Shown piece by piece: positions 1 through 8,619 of a DNA stretch of 64,000 nt (its first letter is position 1; every line of letters begins with the position of its first letter). This DNA comes from Lacihabitans sp. LS3-19 (GTDB lineage Bacteria; Bacteroidota; Bacteroidia; Cytophagales; Spirosomataceae): positions 214,260-278,259 of the forward strand of contig NZ_RJUA01000120.1 in assembly GCF_024343575.1 (NCBI RefSeq). The letters run 5' to 3'. A program made the translations under genes and the position numbers. Under the pieces are notes generated by a model. The model had not been told where the DNA came from and did not search any database. It worked only from the letters and a program-made list of their open reading frames with translations.

Positions 1-1
1 C

Positions 2-199
2 AAAATACTAGGCATTGATAATTTTGTAGGATCTTTAGAAGTTGGGAAACAAGCCTCATATATAGTTTCAGAAGGCGATATATTAGATATGCGAACTTCA
101 AAAGTTACCAATGCTTTTATCAGAGGAGCAGAAGTTAATCTTGATGACAAACAAAAAAGATTAGCTGAAAAATATAATGATAAATACGGAATCAAATAA
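2..199 (+). CDS. Amidohydrolase-family protein, C-terminal fragment
   Basis: An open frame runs from the window edge to TAA at 197-199 and gives 65 residues. The segment LGIDNFVGSLEVGKQAS is the typical end of metal-dependent amidohydrolases (imidazolonepropionase-like group), where a short beta-sandwich follows the TIM barrel. The metal-binding residues lie outside the window, so substrate cannot be judged. It is followed by a clear Rho-independent terminator at 224-254. The family call rests on this short tail only. Confidence 0.6.
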   Translation, partial: KILGIDNFVGSLEVGKQASYIVSEGDILDMRTSKVTNAFIRGAEVNLDDKQKRLAEKYNDKYGIK

Positions 200-223
200 T
201 TTCGGTTCGGATTTTGAAAAATT

Positions 224-254
224 AGGTTTGGCTATTTACGTCAAACCTTTTTTT
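224..254 (+). terminator. Rho-independent terminator of the amidohydrolase gene
   Basis: Arms AGGTTTG (224-230) and CAAACCT (242-248) form a 7-bp stem, with a T-run reaching 254. It separates the amidohydrolase gene from the tyrA-like gene. Confidence 0.75.
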
Positions 255-272
255 ATAACCATTGTTTTGTCC

Positions 273-280
273 TAAATTTG
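273..280 (+). promoter_or_regulatory. Putative -7 box for the tyrA-like gene
   Basis: TAAATTTG matches the Bacteroidota -7 consensus TAnnTTTG and lies 20 nt upstream of the ATG at 301. At the expected -33 position, 19 nt upstream, the sequence is TTTT rather than TTTG. The position supports the start at 301 over the upstream in-frame start at 262. Confidence 0.45.
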
Positions 281-300
281 TAAAAAATCTTCTAAAACTA

Positions 301-1554
301 ATGAAAATAGGGATTATTGGCTTGGGTGACATGGGCAAGTTGTTTGCCAAAATCTGGGATTCCTTATCTTTAGAAGTATATGGTTGTGATGTTTCTTCTA
401 AATTTGAATCTCTTCAAAATGAACTTTCCGATACAAATATTCAAATTCTGAAAGACGCAGTTTCAGTTTCACGCATTTGTGATTTCATCATGTATTGTGT
501 TGAAGCCGAAAATATTGAAGAAGTAGTAAAATATGCAGGTCCATCAACTAAATATGGAGCAATCGTTACAGGGCAAACGTCCGTAAAAACGCCAGAAATG
601 GCTGCTTTTGAAAAACACCTTCCGGCTGATTCTCAGATAGTTGGGTCTCATGCACTTTTTGGTCCTGCAATAAACCCAAAAGGTCAAACAATTGCTCTTT
701 TTAATCACAGAGCTAGCCTTTCTGCATTTCAGACTGCATTTGATTTATTCGATAAATTGGGGTCAAAAGTTGAAGTTTTAGATGATTTCCATGCCCACGA
801 CAAAATGATGGCTGATATTCAAGTGATTACACACGTAGGATTTGAAAGTATTGGCACTGCTTTTATGCACAGGAAATCATTCCCATGGGAAAACAAAAAT
901 CAAATACACGGAATTGATAATATAAAGATTTTGCTTACGCTAAGGATTTTTTCATATAAATCTCATGTTTATTCTGGTTTGGCTTTTCATAATCCCTACG
1001 CTATCAAAGACGTCAGAAAATTTGCAACTATCGAAAATGAGCTTTTTGGAATGATGATAACTGAAAACAAGGAAAAATTCAGGTCAAAAATCTTAAAAGC
1101 CCGAGATCAAGTTTTTAAAGATCATAATAAAAAAATGATGCTCAACGATGACATCATGCGAGAATACACCTTAAACCCTGGCGACGACCACAAGCCAAAC
1201 TCTCACCTGAGTTTAGTAAGTATGGTTTGTACTTGGGCTGATTTAGGGATAAATCCTTACAAAAACTTGGTTTGTCAAACGCCTCCATTCAAACTAAGAG
1301 TTGGCTTGGCGGAATATTTGTTTTTAAATGACGACCTTTTAAATGAAACTATTGAAACTGCTGTATTTGATAAATCTGCTTTGATTGATGATTTAGCTTT
1401 CCATACAGCGGTTCATGAATGGACAAATATTTTAGAATTAGGAGATAAAAAGGCCTATCAACAGCATTTTGAGGCTACAGCGAAATTCTTAGCTCTAAGA
1501 TTAGAAGAAGGTAGAAAAAAAAGTAACGAACTTATTTCAAGGATAAATCAATGA
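301..1554 (+). CDS. Prephenate dehydrogenase, fungal TYR1-like type
   Basis: This is a 417-residue protein predicted to oxidise and decarboxylate prephenate to 4-hydroxyphenylpyruvate in tyrosine synthesis, in the cytoplasm. The N-terminus carries the Rossmann motif GLGDMG (residues 7-12). The middle part (FESIGTAFMHRKSFPWE, then the LRIFSYKSHVYSGLAFHNPYA stretch read in two pieces) resembles the yeast TYR1 branch rather than E. coli TyrA. No chorismate mutase or ACT domain is apparent. I chose ATG 301 because the Rossmann strand begins there and a -7 box lies between 262 and 301. The stop overlaps the next start (ATGA), so it is translationally coupled to the acetyltransferase. No other aromatic amino acid genes are adjacent. 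Confidence 0.75.
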   Translation: MKIGIIGLGDMGKLFAKIWDSLSLEVYGCDVSSKFESLQNELSDTNIQILKDAVSVSRICDFIMYCVEAENIEEVVKYAGPSTKYGAIVTGQTSVKTPEMAAFEKHLPADSQIVGSHALFGPAINPKGQTIALFNHRASLSAFQTAFDLFDKLGSKVEVLDDFHAHDKMMADIQVITHVGFESIGTAFMHRKSFPWENKNQIHGIDNIKILLTLRIFSYKSHVYSGLAFHNPYAIKDVRKFATIENELFGMMITENKEKFRSKILKARDQVFKDHNKKMMLNDDIMREYTLNPGDDHKPNSHLSLVSMVCTWADLGINPYKNLVCQTPPFKLRVGLAEYLFLNDDLLNETIETAVFDKSALIDDLAFHTAVHEWTNILELGDKKAYQQHFEATAKFLALRLEEGRKKSNELISRINQ

Positions 1555-2099
1555 AAGAAGTTAACCTTAAAAAATTCGACAATTCTTGGTACAAACCAGG
1601 TAGTATTTTTAAAAGATTCACTTGGCACGTTATTAGTAGTATATTTATTAACAGCAACTTACCCGTTCCGATCAAAATAAAAATATTTATTCTGAGACTT
1701 TTCGGAGCAGAAGTTGGTCATAATGTAACCATAAAGCCAAGTGTGAACATAAAATATCCATGGTTTTTAAAAATAAAAGATAATGTTTGGATAGGGGAAA
1801 AAGTATGGATTGATAATTTTGTGGAAGTTGTACTTCATGAAAATGTTTGTATATCGCAAAATGCACTTTTATTAACTGGAAATCACAATTATAAATCAGA
1901 ATTGTTTGATTTAATGCCTGGCAAAATAATCCTTGAAAAAGGAGCTTGGATAGGAGCAAAGTCTGTAGTTTGTCCAGGAGTAAAGGTTAAATCACATGCG
2001 ATTTTGACAGTTGGTTCAGTTGCAACTAAGGATTTGGATGAATATAAAATTTATCAAGGAAATCCGGCCATATTTGTCAGAAATCGAGAAATACTTTAA
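1551..2099 (+). CDS. WcaF-like hexapeptide-repeat acetyltransferase
   Basis: This 182-residue protein matches the colanic-acid acetyltransferase WcaF type within the left-handed beta-helix (LbH) family, which uses acetyl-CoA to acetylate sugars of exopolysaccharide or lipid-linked glycans. Imperfect hexapeptide repeats cover about residues 50-165. The segment LLLTGNHNYKS holds the histidine expected in the active site, and the tail IYQGNPAIFVRNREIL is the usual family ending (GNPA). The start overlaps the tyrA-like stop by 4 bp. A membrane glycosyl-phosphate transferase follows about 110 bp downstream, which fits a surface-polysaccharide role. The acceptor is unknown. Confidence 0.75.
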   Translation: MKEVNLKKFDNSWYKPGSIFKRFTWHVISSIFINSNLPVPIKIKIFILRLFGAEVGHNVTIKPSVNIKYPWFLKIKDNVWIGEKVWIDNFVEVVLHENVCISQNALLLTGNHNYKSELFDLMPGKIILEKGAWIGAKSVVCPGVKVKSHAILTVGSVATKDLDEYKIYQGNPAIFVRNREIL

Positions 2100-2144
2100 T
2101 TAATTTTCCTTTAAATAAGAATTTGGAGCAATATTCCTTTATTT

Positions 2145-2177
2145 TTTGGACTAAAAAATGTTTTATTCTTATATTTG
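2145..2177 (+). promoter_or_regulatory. Promoter of the WecA/MraY-like gene
   Basis: TTTG (2145-2148) and TATATTTG (2170-2177) are separated by 21 nt, close to the Bacteroidota consensus spacing of 19. The -7 box ends 30 nt before the ATG at 2208. Confidence 0.55.
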
Positions 2178-2207
2178 GTACTTTCTGTAAAAGAAAATAT
2201 TTAAAAA

Positions 2208-3383
2208 ATGAATTTTATATTCGAAAACCTTTTTTTTGAAAAGAGTTACCAAGTCTCAATCTCAATGATTTTGTCTTTTCTTATTACTTGGAGGTCTATT
2301 CCCGTAATAATTAATATCTGCAATTTAAAAGGACTTATGGTAGACCCAATTAAAAGAAGCTCCCATGAAACACCAACTCCTACTTTCGGAGGAGTTGCAA
2401 TTTTTGCAAGTACATTAATTGGTTACATGTTGTGGAATTTTAATGATGAAGGTTTTTTACTTCACAAGGTATTTGCAGGATTAGTTATTTTATTTTTTTT
2501 AGGAATCAAAGATGATCTTTTTGCTTTAGATGCACTGAAAAAGTTAGGATCTCAAGTTTTAGTTGCTATAATTGTAGTAGTTGGAAGCGACCTTCGAATT
2601 ACAAGTTTTTTTGGAATTTTCGGTGTATATGAACTTCATTATTTAGTAAGTATCTTTTTTACAATTTTTCTAATAGTAGCATTAATTAATTCATTTAACT
2701 TAATTGATGGAGTAGATGGTCTTTCAGGAGGTATTGGAATGATCGCATCTGCAGGTTTTGCTCTTTGGTTTGCTTTAAATGACGAATGGTCAATGGCATG
2801 CTTAGGTTTTTCTTTAGCTGCATCTTTATTAGGATTTTTAAGATACAATTTCTCTCCAAACAACAAAATTTTTATGGGAGATACTGGATCTCTAATTGTT
2901 GGGTTTATAATTTCTGTTTTGGCAATAAAGTTTGTTGACCATAATGTTCACAACACAAATCCAGACACAGTTTATAAAAACGCTCCTGTTATAGCAATTA
3001 TTCTTCTTTGTGTTCCAATTTTTGATACTTTAAGAGTTTTCGGTTTAAGAATACTCAAAGGAAAATCTCCATTTAAAGCCGATAGATTACATTTACATCA
3101 CTTGATGGTGGATAATGGTCTATCACATATTGCAACCTCATTTATATTGTATTTCGCAACTATCTCATTAACTGCAATTACGTATATATTACGTAAGTTT
3201 TATACTAATACGCAATTAAGCTTGTTCTTGTTGATTCTTTTTGTTGCTTATCTGTTGATAGCAAGAAATCTAGAGGTAAGACGTTTAAAATATCATAAAC
3301 AAAAAATATCAAATAAAGATTTAGACAGTAAGATAACTAAGAAAACAAAAATTAAATTTGAAGGGAGTATTAACCCAAATTGA
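2208..3383 (+). CDS. MraY/WecA-family undecaprenyl-phosphate sugar-1-phosphate transferase
   Basis: This 391-residue polytopic membrane protein belongs to the PNPT family, which moves a sugar-1-phosphate from a UDP-sugar onto undecaprenyl phosphate. Key motifs are visible: KDD (101-103), NLIDGVDGL (164-172), GDTG (224-227) and the histidine-rich loop DRLHLHHLM (292-300). These match the WecA/TagO-like branch rather than true MraY, so it most likely starts O-antigen, exopolysaccharide or teichoic-like glycan synthesis. About ten hydrophobic segments are present. The last ~40 residues are basic and cytoplasmic. It has its own promoter and ends at a bidirectional terminator shared with guaA. Confidence 0.85.
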   Translation: MNFIFENLFFEKSYQVSISMILSFLITWRSIPVIINICNLKGLMVDPIKRSSHETPTPTFGGVAIFASTLIGYMLWNFNDEGFLLHKVFAGLVILFFLGIKDDLFALDALKKLGSQVLVAIIVVVGSDLRITSFFGIFGVYELHYLVSIFFTIFLIVALINSFNLIDGVDGLSGGIGMIASAGFALWFALNDEWSMACLGFSLAASLLGFLRYNFSPNNKIFMGDTGSLIVGFIISVLAIKFVDHNVHNTNPDTVYKNAPVIAIILLCVPIFDTLRVFGLRILKGKSPFKADRLHLHHLMVDNGLSHIATSFILYFATISLTAITYILRKFYTNTQLSLFLLILFVAYLLIARNLEVRRLKYHKQKISNKDLDSKITKKTKIKFEGSINPN

Positions 3384-3414
3384 ATTTTTTAGAAACTTAA
3401 AAGAAATAATTCAT

Positions 3415-3447
3415 AAAAAAAGCCAAACTTTCGTTTGGCTTTTTTTA
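3415..3447. terminator. Bidirectional terminator between the WecA-like gene and guaA
   Basis: Arms AGCCAAAC (3421-3428) and GTTTGGCT (3433-3440) form a perfect 8-bp stem with a TTTC loop. An A-run precedes it and a T-run follows it, so it can act in both directions. It lies just before the guaA stop codon. Confidence 0.85.
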
Positions 3448-4983
3448 TTATTCCCATTCAATAGTAGCTGGTGGTTTAGAACTAATATCATAAACCACTC
3501 TATTTATTCCCTTGACCTTGTTAATTATACTGTTACTTATTTCGCCTAAAAAATCATAAGGTAAATGTGCCCAGTCTGCTGTCATACCATCTACGCTCGT
3601 TACAGCTCTTAAAGCAACTACACTTTCATAAGTTCTTTCGTCTCCCATCACTCCAACACTTTGTACAGGCAACAACATAACTCCAGCTTGCCAAACCTTG
3701 TCGTATAGGCCTTTTTCTTTTAAACCATTAATAAAAATATCATCTACATTTTGTAAAATCTCAACTTTTTCTTTGGTTACTTCTCCAAGTATTCTAATCC
3801 CCAACCCTGGACCTGGAAAAGGATGTCTACCTAAAATATTAGCTGGCATATCCATAGATTTACCAACCATCCTTACCCCGTCTTTGAATAAAAGCTTTAA
3901 TGGTTCTACAATTTTAAGTTTCATATAATCAGGCAAACCACCAACATTATGATGGGATTTAATGGTTACTGAAGGCCCTTTTACAGAAACAGATTCGATA
4001 ATATCTGGATAAATTGTTCCTTGACCAAGCCATTTAACATCTTGAATTTTGTGTGCTTCGTCATCAAAAACCTCAATAAATGTTTTCCCAATAGCTTTTC
4101 TTTTGGCTTCTGGCTCACTTAATCCTTTTAATGCATCATAAAATCTATCTTGAGCATTTACTCCGATAACATTTAAACCCAAGCCTTTATAAGATTCAAG
4201 TACTTGTTCGTACTCATTTTTTCTAAGTAAACCATTATCAACGAAAATACAATACAAATTCTTTCCGATGGCTTTATGAATCAGTAAAGCTGCTACTGAA
4301 GAATCTACACCACCAGATAAACCCATTACTACTTTATCATCACCTAATTGCTCTTTTAATTCTGCAACAGATGTCTCAACAAATGAGTTAGGAGTATAAC
4401 TTTGATCACAGCCACAAATATTTACTAAAAAGTTTTCAATTAGCTTAATTCCGTCCTGTGAATGTGTTACTTCAGGGTGAAACTGTATTCCAAAAGTTTT
4501 TTCATTTTCAAAAACAAAACCTGCGTTTTTGACATCGTTAGTAGAAGCTATCAATTTAGCATTTTTGGGCAAAGCAGTTATAGAATCTCCATGTGACATC
4601 CATACTTGAGAGTTGGTAGCTATTCCGCTCATTAACTCACTTGATGCATCGAAGTCCTCTAAAAATGCTCTGCCATATTCTCTTGTATTGGAGGCTTCAA
4701 CGTTTCCCCCATAATTATTTGCTAATAATTGAGCACCGTAACAAACGCCCAACAAGGGTAGTTTTCCTTTGATATTGCTCAAATCAACGTTCGGTGAATC
4801 CTCATCTCTCACAGAGCATGGACTACCAGATAAAATAACACCTTTAATATTATCGGTTATTTCTGGCAGATGATGAAACGGATGGATTTCACAGTAAACA
4901 TTTAATTCTCTAACTCTTCTTGCGATAAGCTGTGTAAATTGGGAACCAAAATCAATTATTAAAATCTCTTGTGTCTTCATCAA
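3448..4983 (-). CDS. guaA: GMP synthase (glutamine-hydrolysing)
   Basis: This 511-residue protein aminates XMP to GMP in the last step of guanine nucleotide synthesis. The N-terminal class I glutamine amidotransferase domain has the nucleophile Cys81 (GVCYGAQ) and the His169/Glu171 pair (FHPEV). The ATP-pyrophosphatase domain has the PP-loop SGGVDSS (223-229). The C-terminal dimerisation domain ends PPATIEWE, as usual for the family. Length is standard. M1 and M2 are adjacent, so the exact start is ambiguous by one codon. It stands alone, facing the WecA-like gene and divergent from the permease. Confidence 0.97.
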   Translation of the reverse strand: MMKTQEILIIDFGSQFTQLIARRVRELNVYCEIHPFHHLPEITDNIKGVILSGSPCSVRDEDSPNVDLSNIKGKLPLLGVCYGAQLLANNYGGNVEASNTREYGRAFLEDFDASSELMSGIATNSQVWMSHGDSITALPKNAKLIASTNDVKNAGFVFENEKTFGIQFHPEVTHSQDGIKLIENFLVNICGCDQSYTPNSFVETSVAELKEQLGDDKVVMGLSGGVDSSVAALLIHKAIGKNLYCIFVDNGLLRKNEYEQVLESYKGLGLNVIGVNAQDRFYDALKGLSEPEAKRKAIGKTFIEVFDDEAHKIQDVKWLGQGTIYPDIIESVSVKGPSVTIKSHHNVGGLPDYMKLKIVEPLKLLFKDGVRMVGKSMDMPANILGRHPFPGPGLGIRILGEVTKEKVEILQNVDDIFINGLKEKGLYDKVWQAGVMLLPVQSVGVMGDERTYESVVALRAVTSVDGMTADWAHLPYDFLGEISNSIINKVKGINRVVYDISSKPPATIEWE

Positions 4984-5052
4984 ATTTTTAAAAGTAAATA
5001 TTTATTATTCAAACTCCTTGATACATTGTTTATAGTTTTAAGCTGCATGCAT

Positions 5053-5060
5053 TACTTTTG
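5053..5060 (+). promoter_or_regulatory. Putative -7 box for the FtsX-type permease gene
   Basis: TACTTTTG fits TAnnTTTG and lies 46 nt before the ATG at 5107. No matching TTTG is found at exact spacing upstream, so this is a weak call. Confidence 0.35.
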
Positions 5061-5106
5061 TAAGATAGATATAAGTAATAGACCTCTCAAAAATATAATT
5101 TTATAG

Positions 5107-6318
5107 ATGAATATAGCATTGTTTTTGGCAAATAAAATCAGGCACACTAAAAACCAAACATTCTCATCTTTAATAATTAAAGTTGGTATTTTAAGTATAT
5201 CTATAGCTGTTTCAGTGCTAATTTTATCATTTTTTGTGCTTTTAGGATTTAAAAACACGATAAAGAAAAAACTCTTCAGCCAAACTTCCCATCTTCAAGT
5301 TAACAAAATTACACTTAATCGCTCGTTTGAAGAAGCGACAATGCTAAATAATTTAGAATATTATACTAAAGCTAAAAATATTAATGAAATTAAATCCGTA
5401 AATAAAGTCGCTCTTAAATCCGTAATTCTAAAATCAGAGGAAGAGATATCGGGAGTAGTGTTAAAAGGATTAGAGAAAAATTTTGATTGGACGGAGTTTT
5501 CAGAAAACATAATTGAAGGCAGAAAACTTAATTATGATTCAACTAATGAGGTTTTGATTAGCAGCAGAATAGCCAAAGAATTGCAGTTAAAATTAAATGA
5601 GGACTTATTGGTTTATTTTATCCAAAATCCGCCAAGAGCTCGAAAAATGAAAATTGTGGGAATTTATAATACCAATGTTGAGGAATTGGATCAAGTATAC
5701 GTTTTAACCAATCTTTCGGCAATTCAGAAAATAAACAATTGGGAAAATGGAGAATTTGGCCATTATGAGATTTTCATAAAAAACATGGAGAATGTGGAAC
5801 AAGTAAAAAAGCAATTACTGGATATATTTCCACAAGAATTCGAAGTATTAAAAGTAACAGATATAATTCCACAATTTTTTGATTGGTTCAAGCTTTTGGA
5901 CCGAAACATTGTGATGGTTATAGCTCTTATCATTGTTGTGGCGGCATTTAATATGATTTCAGTATTATTGATAATGATAATGGAACGTACACCTATGGTA
6001 GGGCTATTAAAAGCTATAGGTTCAAAAAATAGTCAAATAAGAAATATTTTCCTTGCAAACGGCTCAAGGATAATCATCTGGGGATTATTATGGGGGAATA
6101 TTATAGGTTTAGGTTTAGCTTTTATCCAAGATAAATATAAAATATTCAAGCTGGACGCAACAAACTACTACATGGAGTTTGTACCTATTACTTGGAATTG
6201 GGGTTTAGTTTTCATAATAAATATTGCTGTGTTTTTGGTGGTATTTTTAATCACTTTTTTGCCGTCATTGATTATAAAAAGAATAAGTCCTGTAGAAGCC
6301 TTAAAATATAAAGACTGA
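5107..6318 (+). CDS. ABC transporter permease, FtsX/LolC-E type
   Basis: This 403-residue inner-membrane protein has the MacB/LolC layout: one TM near the N-terminus (about 22-47), a large periplasmic domain (about 48-265) and three TM segments near the C-terminus (about 268-292, 315-335 and 370-395). The cytoplasmic motif ERTPMVGLLKAIGSKNSQIR between TM2 and TM3 is the FtsX-family coupling segment. It probably acts in lipoprotein release to the outer membrane. The nearest candidate ATPase is the LolD-like protein at 32446-33096, which is not in the same operon. It could instead serve another MacB-like system. Confidence 0.8.
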   Translation: MNIALFLANKIRHTKNQTFSSLIIKVGILSISIAVSVLILSFFVLLGFKNTIKKKLFSQTSHLQVNKITLNRSFEEATMLNNLEYYTKAKNINEIKSVNKVALKSVILKSEEEISGVVLKGLEKNFDWTEFSENIIEGRKLNYDSTNEVLISSRIAKELQLKLNEDLLVYFIQNPPRARKMKIVGIYNTNVEELDQVYVLTNLSAIQKINNWENGEFGHYEIFIKNMENVEQVKKQLLDIFPQEFEVLKVTDIIPQFFDWFKLLDRNIVMVIALIIVVAAFNMISVLLIMIMERTPMVGLLKAIGSKNSQIRNIFLANGSRIIIWGLLWGNIIGLGLAFIQDKYKIFKLDATNYYMEFVPITWNWGLVFIINIAVFLVVFLITFLPSLIIKRISPVEALKYKD

Positions 6319-6340
6319 GCTAATTTGTAGCCCAGTCTTT
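6310..6340 (+). terminator. Terminator hairpin of the permease gene
   Basis: Arms AAAGACTG (6310-6317) and CAGTCTTT (6333-6340) pair, with two inner G-C pairs after an A-C mismatch. The left arm overlaps the stop codon. The downstream T content is modest, so efficiency is uncertain. Confidence 0.5.
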
Positions 6341-6360
6341 ATGATATTATTATAAATCAA

Positions 6361-7356
6361 TTAATACCTATTTACTGAAACTGCTGAAAGTCCACTTTCT
6401 AAATCAATAAAAATCTTTTTTTCAGCTGAATCAAAATTATCAGTTTTCCAAGTTCCTGAGTTTGTTTTAGTAAATCCATCAAAATCTTTGGCGTTTAATG
6501 CTCCTTCCATGTTTATTTGACAAGCAACACCTTTAGGTACTGAAATTTTAATCTTTGCAACTCCACTTTCTACTTTTACTTTTGCTTCTTTCATTTTATC
6601 TCCCAATTTCAAACTGATATCGGCAGCACCAGTTTTAAGGCTAATATCTTTGATTTTATAATCAGATAAATCAAATTTCAATTCTCCTGCACCAATACCC
6701 ATATCCAAATTCCAAATAGGAGTTTTGCTAAGTTTCAAGTGAACGTCATTGTTCATTCCTTTTCCAATTCTAATATTATTGTTATTATTTTTAGAATTCA
6801 TTTTGAACTTAATGTCCTGTTTCGTTCCAATTTTTTCTTCTTCTAGGTTAAATTTGTTGCCAAATAATTTAGTATTTGCTTCAAACAAATTTCCACTTTC
6901 TGGTTCAGAAAGAAAAAATTCGGCTGCTCCACCACCAATTTCTAAGTCAACTTCTTCTACAGTTTTATCAAATGGTACATTGAAATTTTGAGAAAAATTC
7001 TCGGATTTCACGCTGTCATCTTCAAAAGTAAAATCAGAATCATCGTTATCATCATCAAAGTCAAAATTCAAATCTCCTTCTATTTTATCTTTAACATGAT
7101 CTATTGCGGTAGTGGATGCATTATAAATAGCCAATGGAATTGCAAAAGCCACTAAAAGTGCAGTCGTAGGATTGAAAACTGTTTTTTTATGATTAAATAA
7201 AACAGCTACTCCACCCAAAATTATCAGTACTGGCCAGTATTTGGCTATTTCACGGATACTAACTTCAAATTGAAACCAATCGTTTACAATTCCAAGCATT
7301 AGAAATCCAAAAGCTACCAAAATGGCACCCCAGAATATACTACTGTTGTTTTTCAT
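6361..7356 (-). CDS. LiaF-like membrane protein with C-terminal beta domain
   Basis: This 331-residue protein has hydrophobic segments near residues 7-25, 40-58 and 63-80, as in the LiaF transmembrane region (DUF5668-like). A very acidic linker follows (DFDDDNDDSDF) and then a beta-rich half resembling the toast-rack/DUF4097-type domains of LiaF proteins. It lies 11 nt downstream of the PspC-domain gene, so the two form an operon. In Firmicutes, PspC and LiaF relatives monitor or respond to envelope stress; the same role here is inference. No histidine kinase or response regulator is nearby. Confidence 0.7.
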   Translation of the reverse strand: MKNNSSIFWGAILVAFGFLMLGIVNDWFQFEVSIREIAKYWPVLIILGGVAVLFNHKKTVFNPTTALLVAFAIPLAIYNASTTAIDHVKDKIEGDLNFDFDDDNDDSDFTFEDDSVKSENFSQNFNVPFDKTVEEVDLEIGGGAAEFFLSEPESGNLFEANTKLFGNKFNLEEEKIGTKQDIKFKMNSKNNNNNIRIGKGMNNDVHLKLSKTPIWNLDMGIGAGELKFDLSDYKIKDISLKTGAADISLKLGDKMKEAKVKVESGVAKIKISVPKGVACQINMEGALNAKDFDGFTKTNSGTWKTDNFDSAEKKIFIDLESGLSAVSVNRY

Positions 7357-7367
7357 TTTAATATTTT

Positions 7368-7847
7368 TTAATAACCAGTACCAGTTATATTTCCATTAAT
7401 ATCCCCGCCACCATTATCATCTTTTTCTTTCACTATTATCCAAACCCCGAGGCCAATTAATATCAAAGGCCACATATTTTTCAGATAAGAAAAAAGGTTA
7501 ATGTCGAAGAAAGTTTTGAAAGAAAAAATAGCTCCTAATATGATGAGGATTAATCCACCCACCATATTTCCATTTTTTGATTGATTGCTCATATTTGTAA
7601 TTGATTTAAAATTTATATTGTTGTCATTAATTCCTTCACTATTTGCCAATTGATAATAATGTTTGGGCAATACAGCCCATAGTATAAAGTAGGCGATTCC
7701 GATGGGAAATGGAGTAAAAAACAATATGACGCATACCACTCGGACTAAAGCAACGTCTGTTTTTAAATTTTCTGCCAATCCTAGGCAGACACCTCCTAAT
7801 ACACTGTCTTGATTTTTAATTCTGTACATAATTTTATAGCTTTTCAT
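7368..7847 (-). CDS. PspC-domain membrane protein
   Basis: This is a protein of up to 159 residues. The N-terminal PspC domain is recognisable (SVLGGVCLGLAENLKTDVAL, then a TM ending ILWAVLPKH). A second hydrophobic pair near 95-145 (GGLILIILGAIFSFK, then WPLILIGLGVWIIV) resembles the LiaF-type membrane domain. ATG 7847 gives MKSYKIMYRI; ATG 7829 (MYRIKNQ) is an equally plausible start because the putative -7 box ends only about 11 nt before 7847. It is the first gene of the operon with the LiaF-like protein and probably acts in envelope-stress sensing. Confidence 0.75.
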   Translation of the reverse strand: MKSYKIMYRIKNQDSVLGGVCLGLAENLKTDVALVRVVCVILFFTPFPIGIAYFILWAVLPKHYYQLANSEGINDNNINFKSITNMSNQSKNGNMVGGLILIILGAIFSFKTFFDINLFSYLKNMWPLILIGLGVWIIVKEKDDNGGGDINGNITGTGY

Positions 7848-7858
7848 TTTTGATGAAA

Positions 7859-7866
7859 CAAACTTA
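7859..7866 (-). promoter_or_regulatory. Putative -7 box for the PspC-LiaF operon
   Basis: On the minus strand the sequence is TAAGTTTG, matching TAnnTTTG. It is 11 nt upstream of ATG 7847 and 29 nt upstream of ATG 7829. No TTTG occurs at exact spacing. Confidence 0.4.
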
Positions 7867-7951
7867 GAACAGAAATAGGTACTGTGTATTGCAAACTACA
7901 TAAGTGGTATTAAAACTTGATAAACCGATTTTATCTTATACGAAGAAATTA

Positions 7952-8506
7952 TTACATATCTAAAAGGTCAAATGCATCCATTAATTGGTCGTAATTATTG
8001 ATACCTGGTTGATTCTCTTTTGAACCTTTAAATGCATAACCTTTGAGCTTTTCAAAATCAATTTTTACATTTTCAAAGTCGTAACCAAGCAATATTTCAT
8101 TGTTAATATCAATTGATTCGAACAGATCAGGTTCAAACATTCCTGTATATATAATTAATGATTCCTTTTCAATTAATGAAATATTATCCAAAGACGCTAG
8201 TTCTACAACTTTAAACGGGACGGTAATCTCGCTCATCATGGCAATCTGGTCTTCGGCAAAAAGGAATCCGTCTAGTTTATTAGATTGTATACATTCAATT
8301 ATTTCAAAAATATCGTTTGAATTTAAAGATCCTAAAATTTTAACACCACTTAACCATCCTCTGATTTCATCAAATTGGGCTTTGTTTATAAAATCTTCAC
8401 TATTAGGATTAAAATCAAATGAAATAAAATCCACAAACATTCCTGCACAAAACCTCGCTTCCGAAAGACTGGTAATACTTTTAACTAAAATCGTCTTGTT
8501 TATCAT
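7952..8506 (-). CDS. Degenerate phosphoribosylanthranilate isomerase-like (TrpF-like) protein
   Basis: This is a 184-residue protein from ATG 8506. The frame extends to 8533, but a -7 box lies at 8521-8528, which supports the later start. The opening ILVKSITSLSEARFCAG, then DFISFDFNPNSEDFI, follows the TrpF pattern KICGITxxxDA...GFxFxPxSPR. The catalytic Cys of the K-x-C-G segment is absent (LVKSITS here), and I see no clear general-acid Asp later. The C-terminal FKGSKENQPGINNYDQL resembles the TrpF end, where a Ser/Gly-rich phosphate site and an 'SG-E...PG-KD' motif normally sit. No trp genes are adjacent. Probably a non-enzymatic or neofunctionalised TIM-barrel relative. Confidence 0.55.
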   Translation of the reverse strand: MINKTILVKSITSLSEARFCAGMFVDFISFDFNPNSEDFINKAQFDEIRGWLSGVKILGSLNSNDIFEIIECIQSNKLDGFLFAEDQIAMMSEITVPFKVVELASLDNISLIEKESLIIYTGMFEPDLFESIDINNEILLGYDFENVKIDFEKLKGYAFKGSKENQPGINNYDQLMDAFDLLDM

Positions 8507-8520
8507 TAAAGTTTTTTTTG

Positions 8521-8528
8521 CAAAAATA
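8521..8528 (-). promoter_or_regulatory. Putative -7 box for the TrpF-like gene
   Basis: Minus-strand TATTTTTG fits TAnnTTTG and ends 14 nt upstream of the ATG at 8506. It favours the shorter protein. Confidence 0.45.
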
Positions 8529-8561
8529 AACAAGAACCAATCATTTGACCTTAATGTTAAG

Positions 8562-8569
8562 TAATTTTG
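8562..8569 (+). promoter_or_regulatory. Putative -7 box for mnmA
   Basis: TAATTTTG matches the consensus and is 50 nt upstream of the ATG at 8620. The resulting leader contains GGAGG at 8591-8595 within a small inverted repeat (GAGGG 8592-8596 with CCCTC 8604-8608), which could modulate ribosome access. Confidence 0.4.
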
Positions 8570-8619
8570 TATTTAATTTAAAAATTTAACGGAGGGCTTT
8601 GAACCCTCGCAGTAGACAC

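Noticed and set aside
262..300. Longer start of the tyrA-like gene at 262
   Set aside because: The added residues (MFCPKFVKNLLKL) precede the Rossmann strand and the -7 box lies within them.
3358..3549. 63-residue plus-strand frame at the end of the WecA-like gene
   Set aside because: It overlaps the 3' end of the transferase gene, the terminator and the guaA end, and has no homology pattern.
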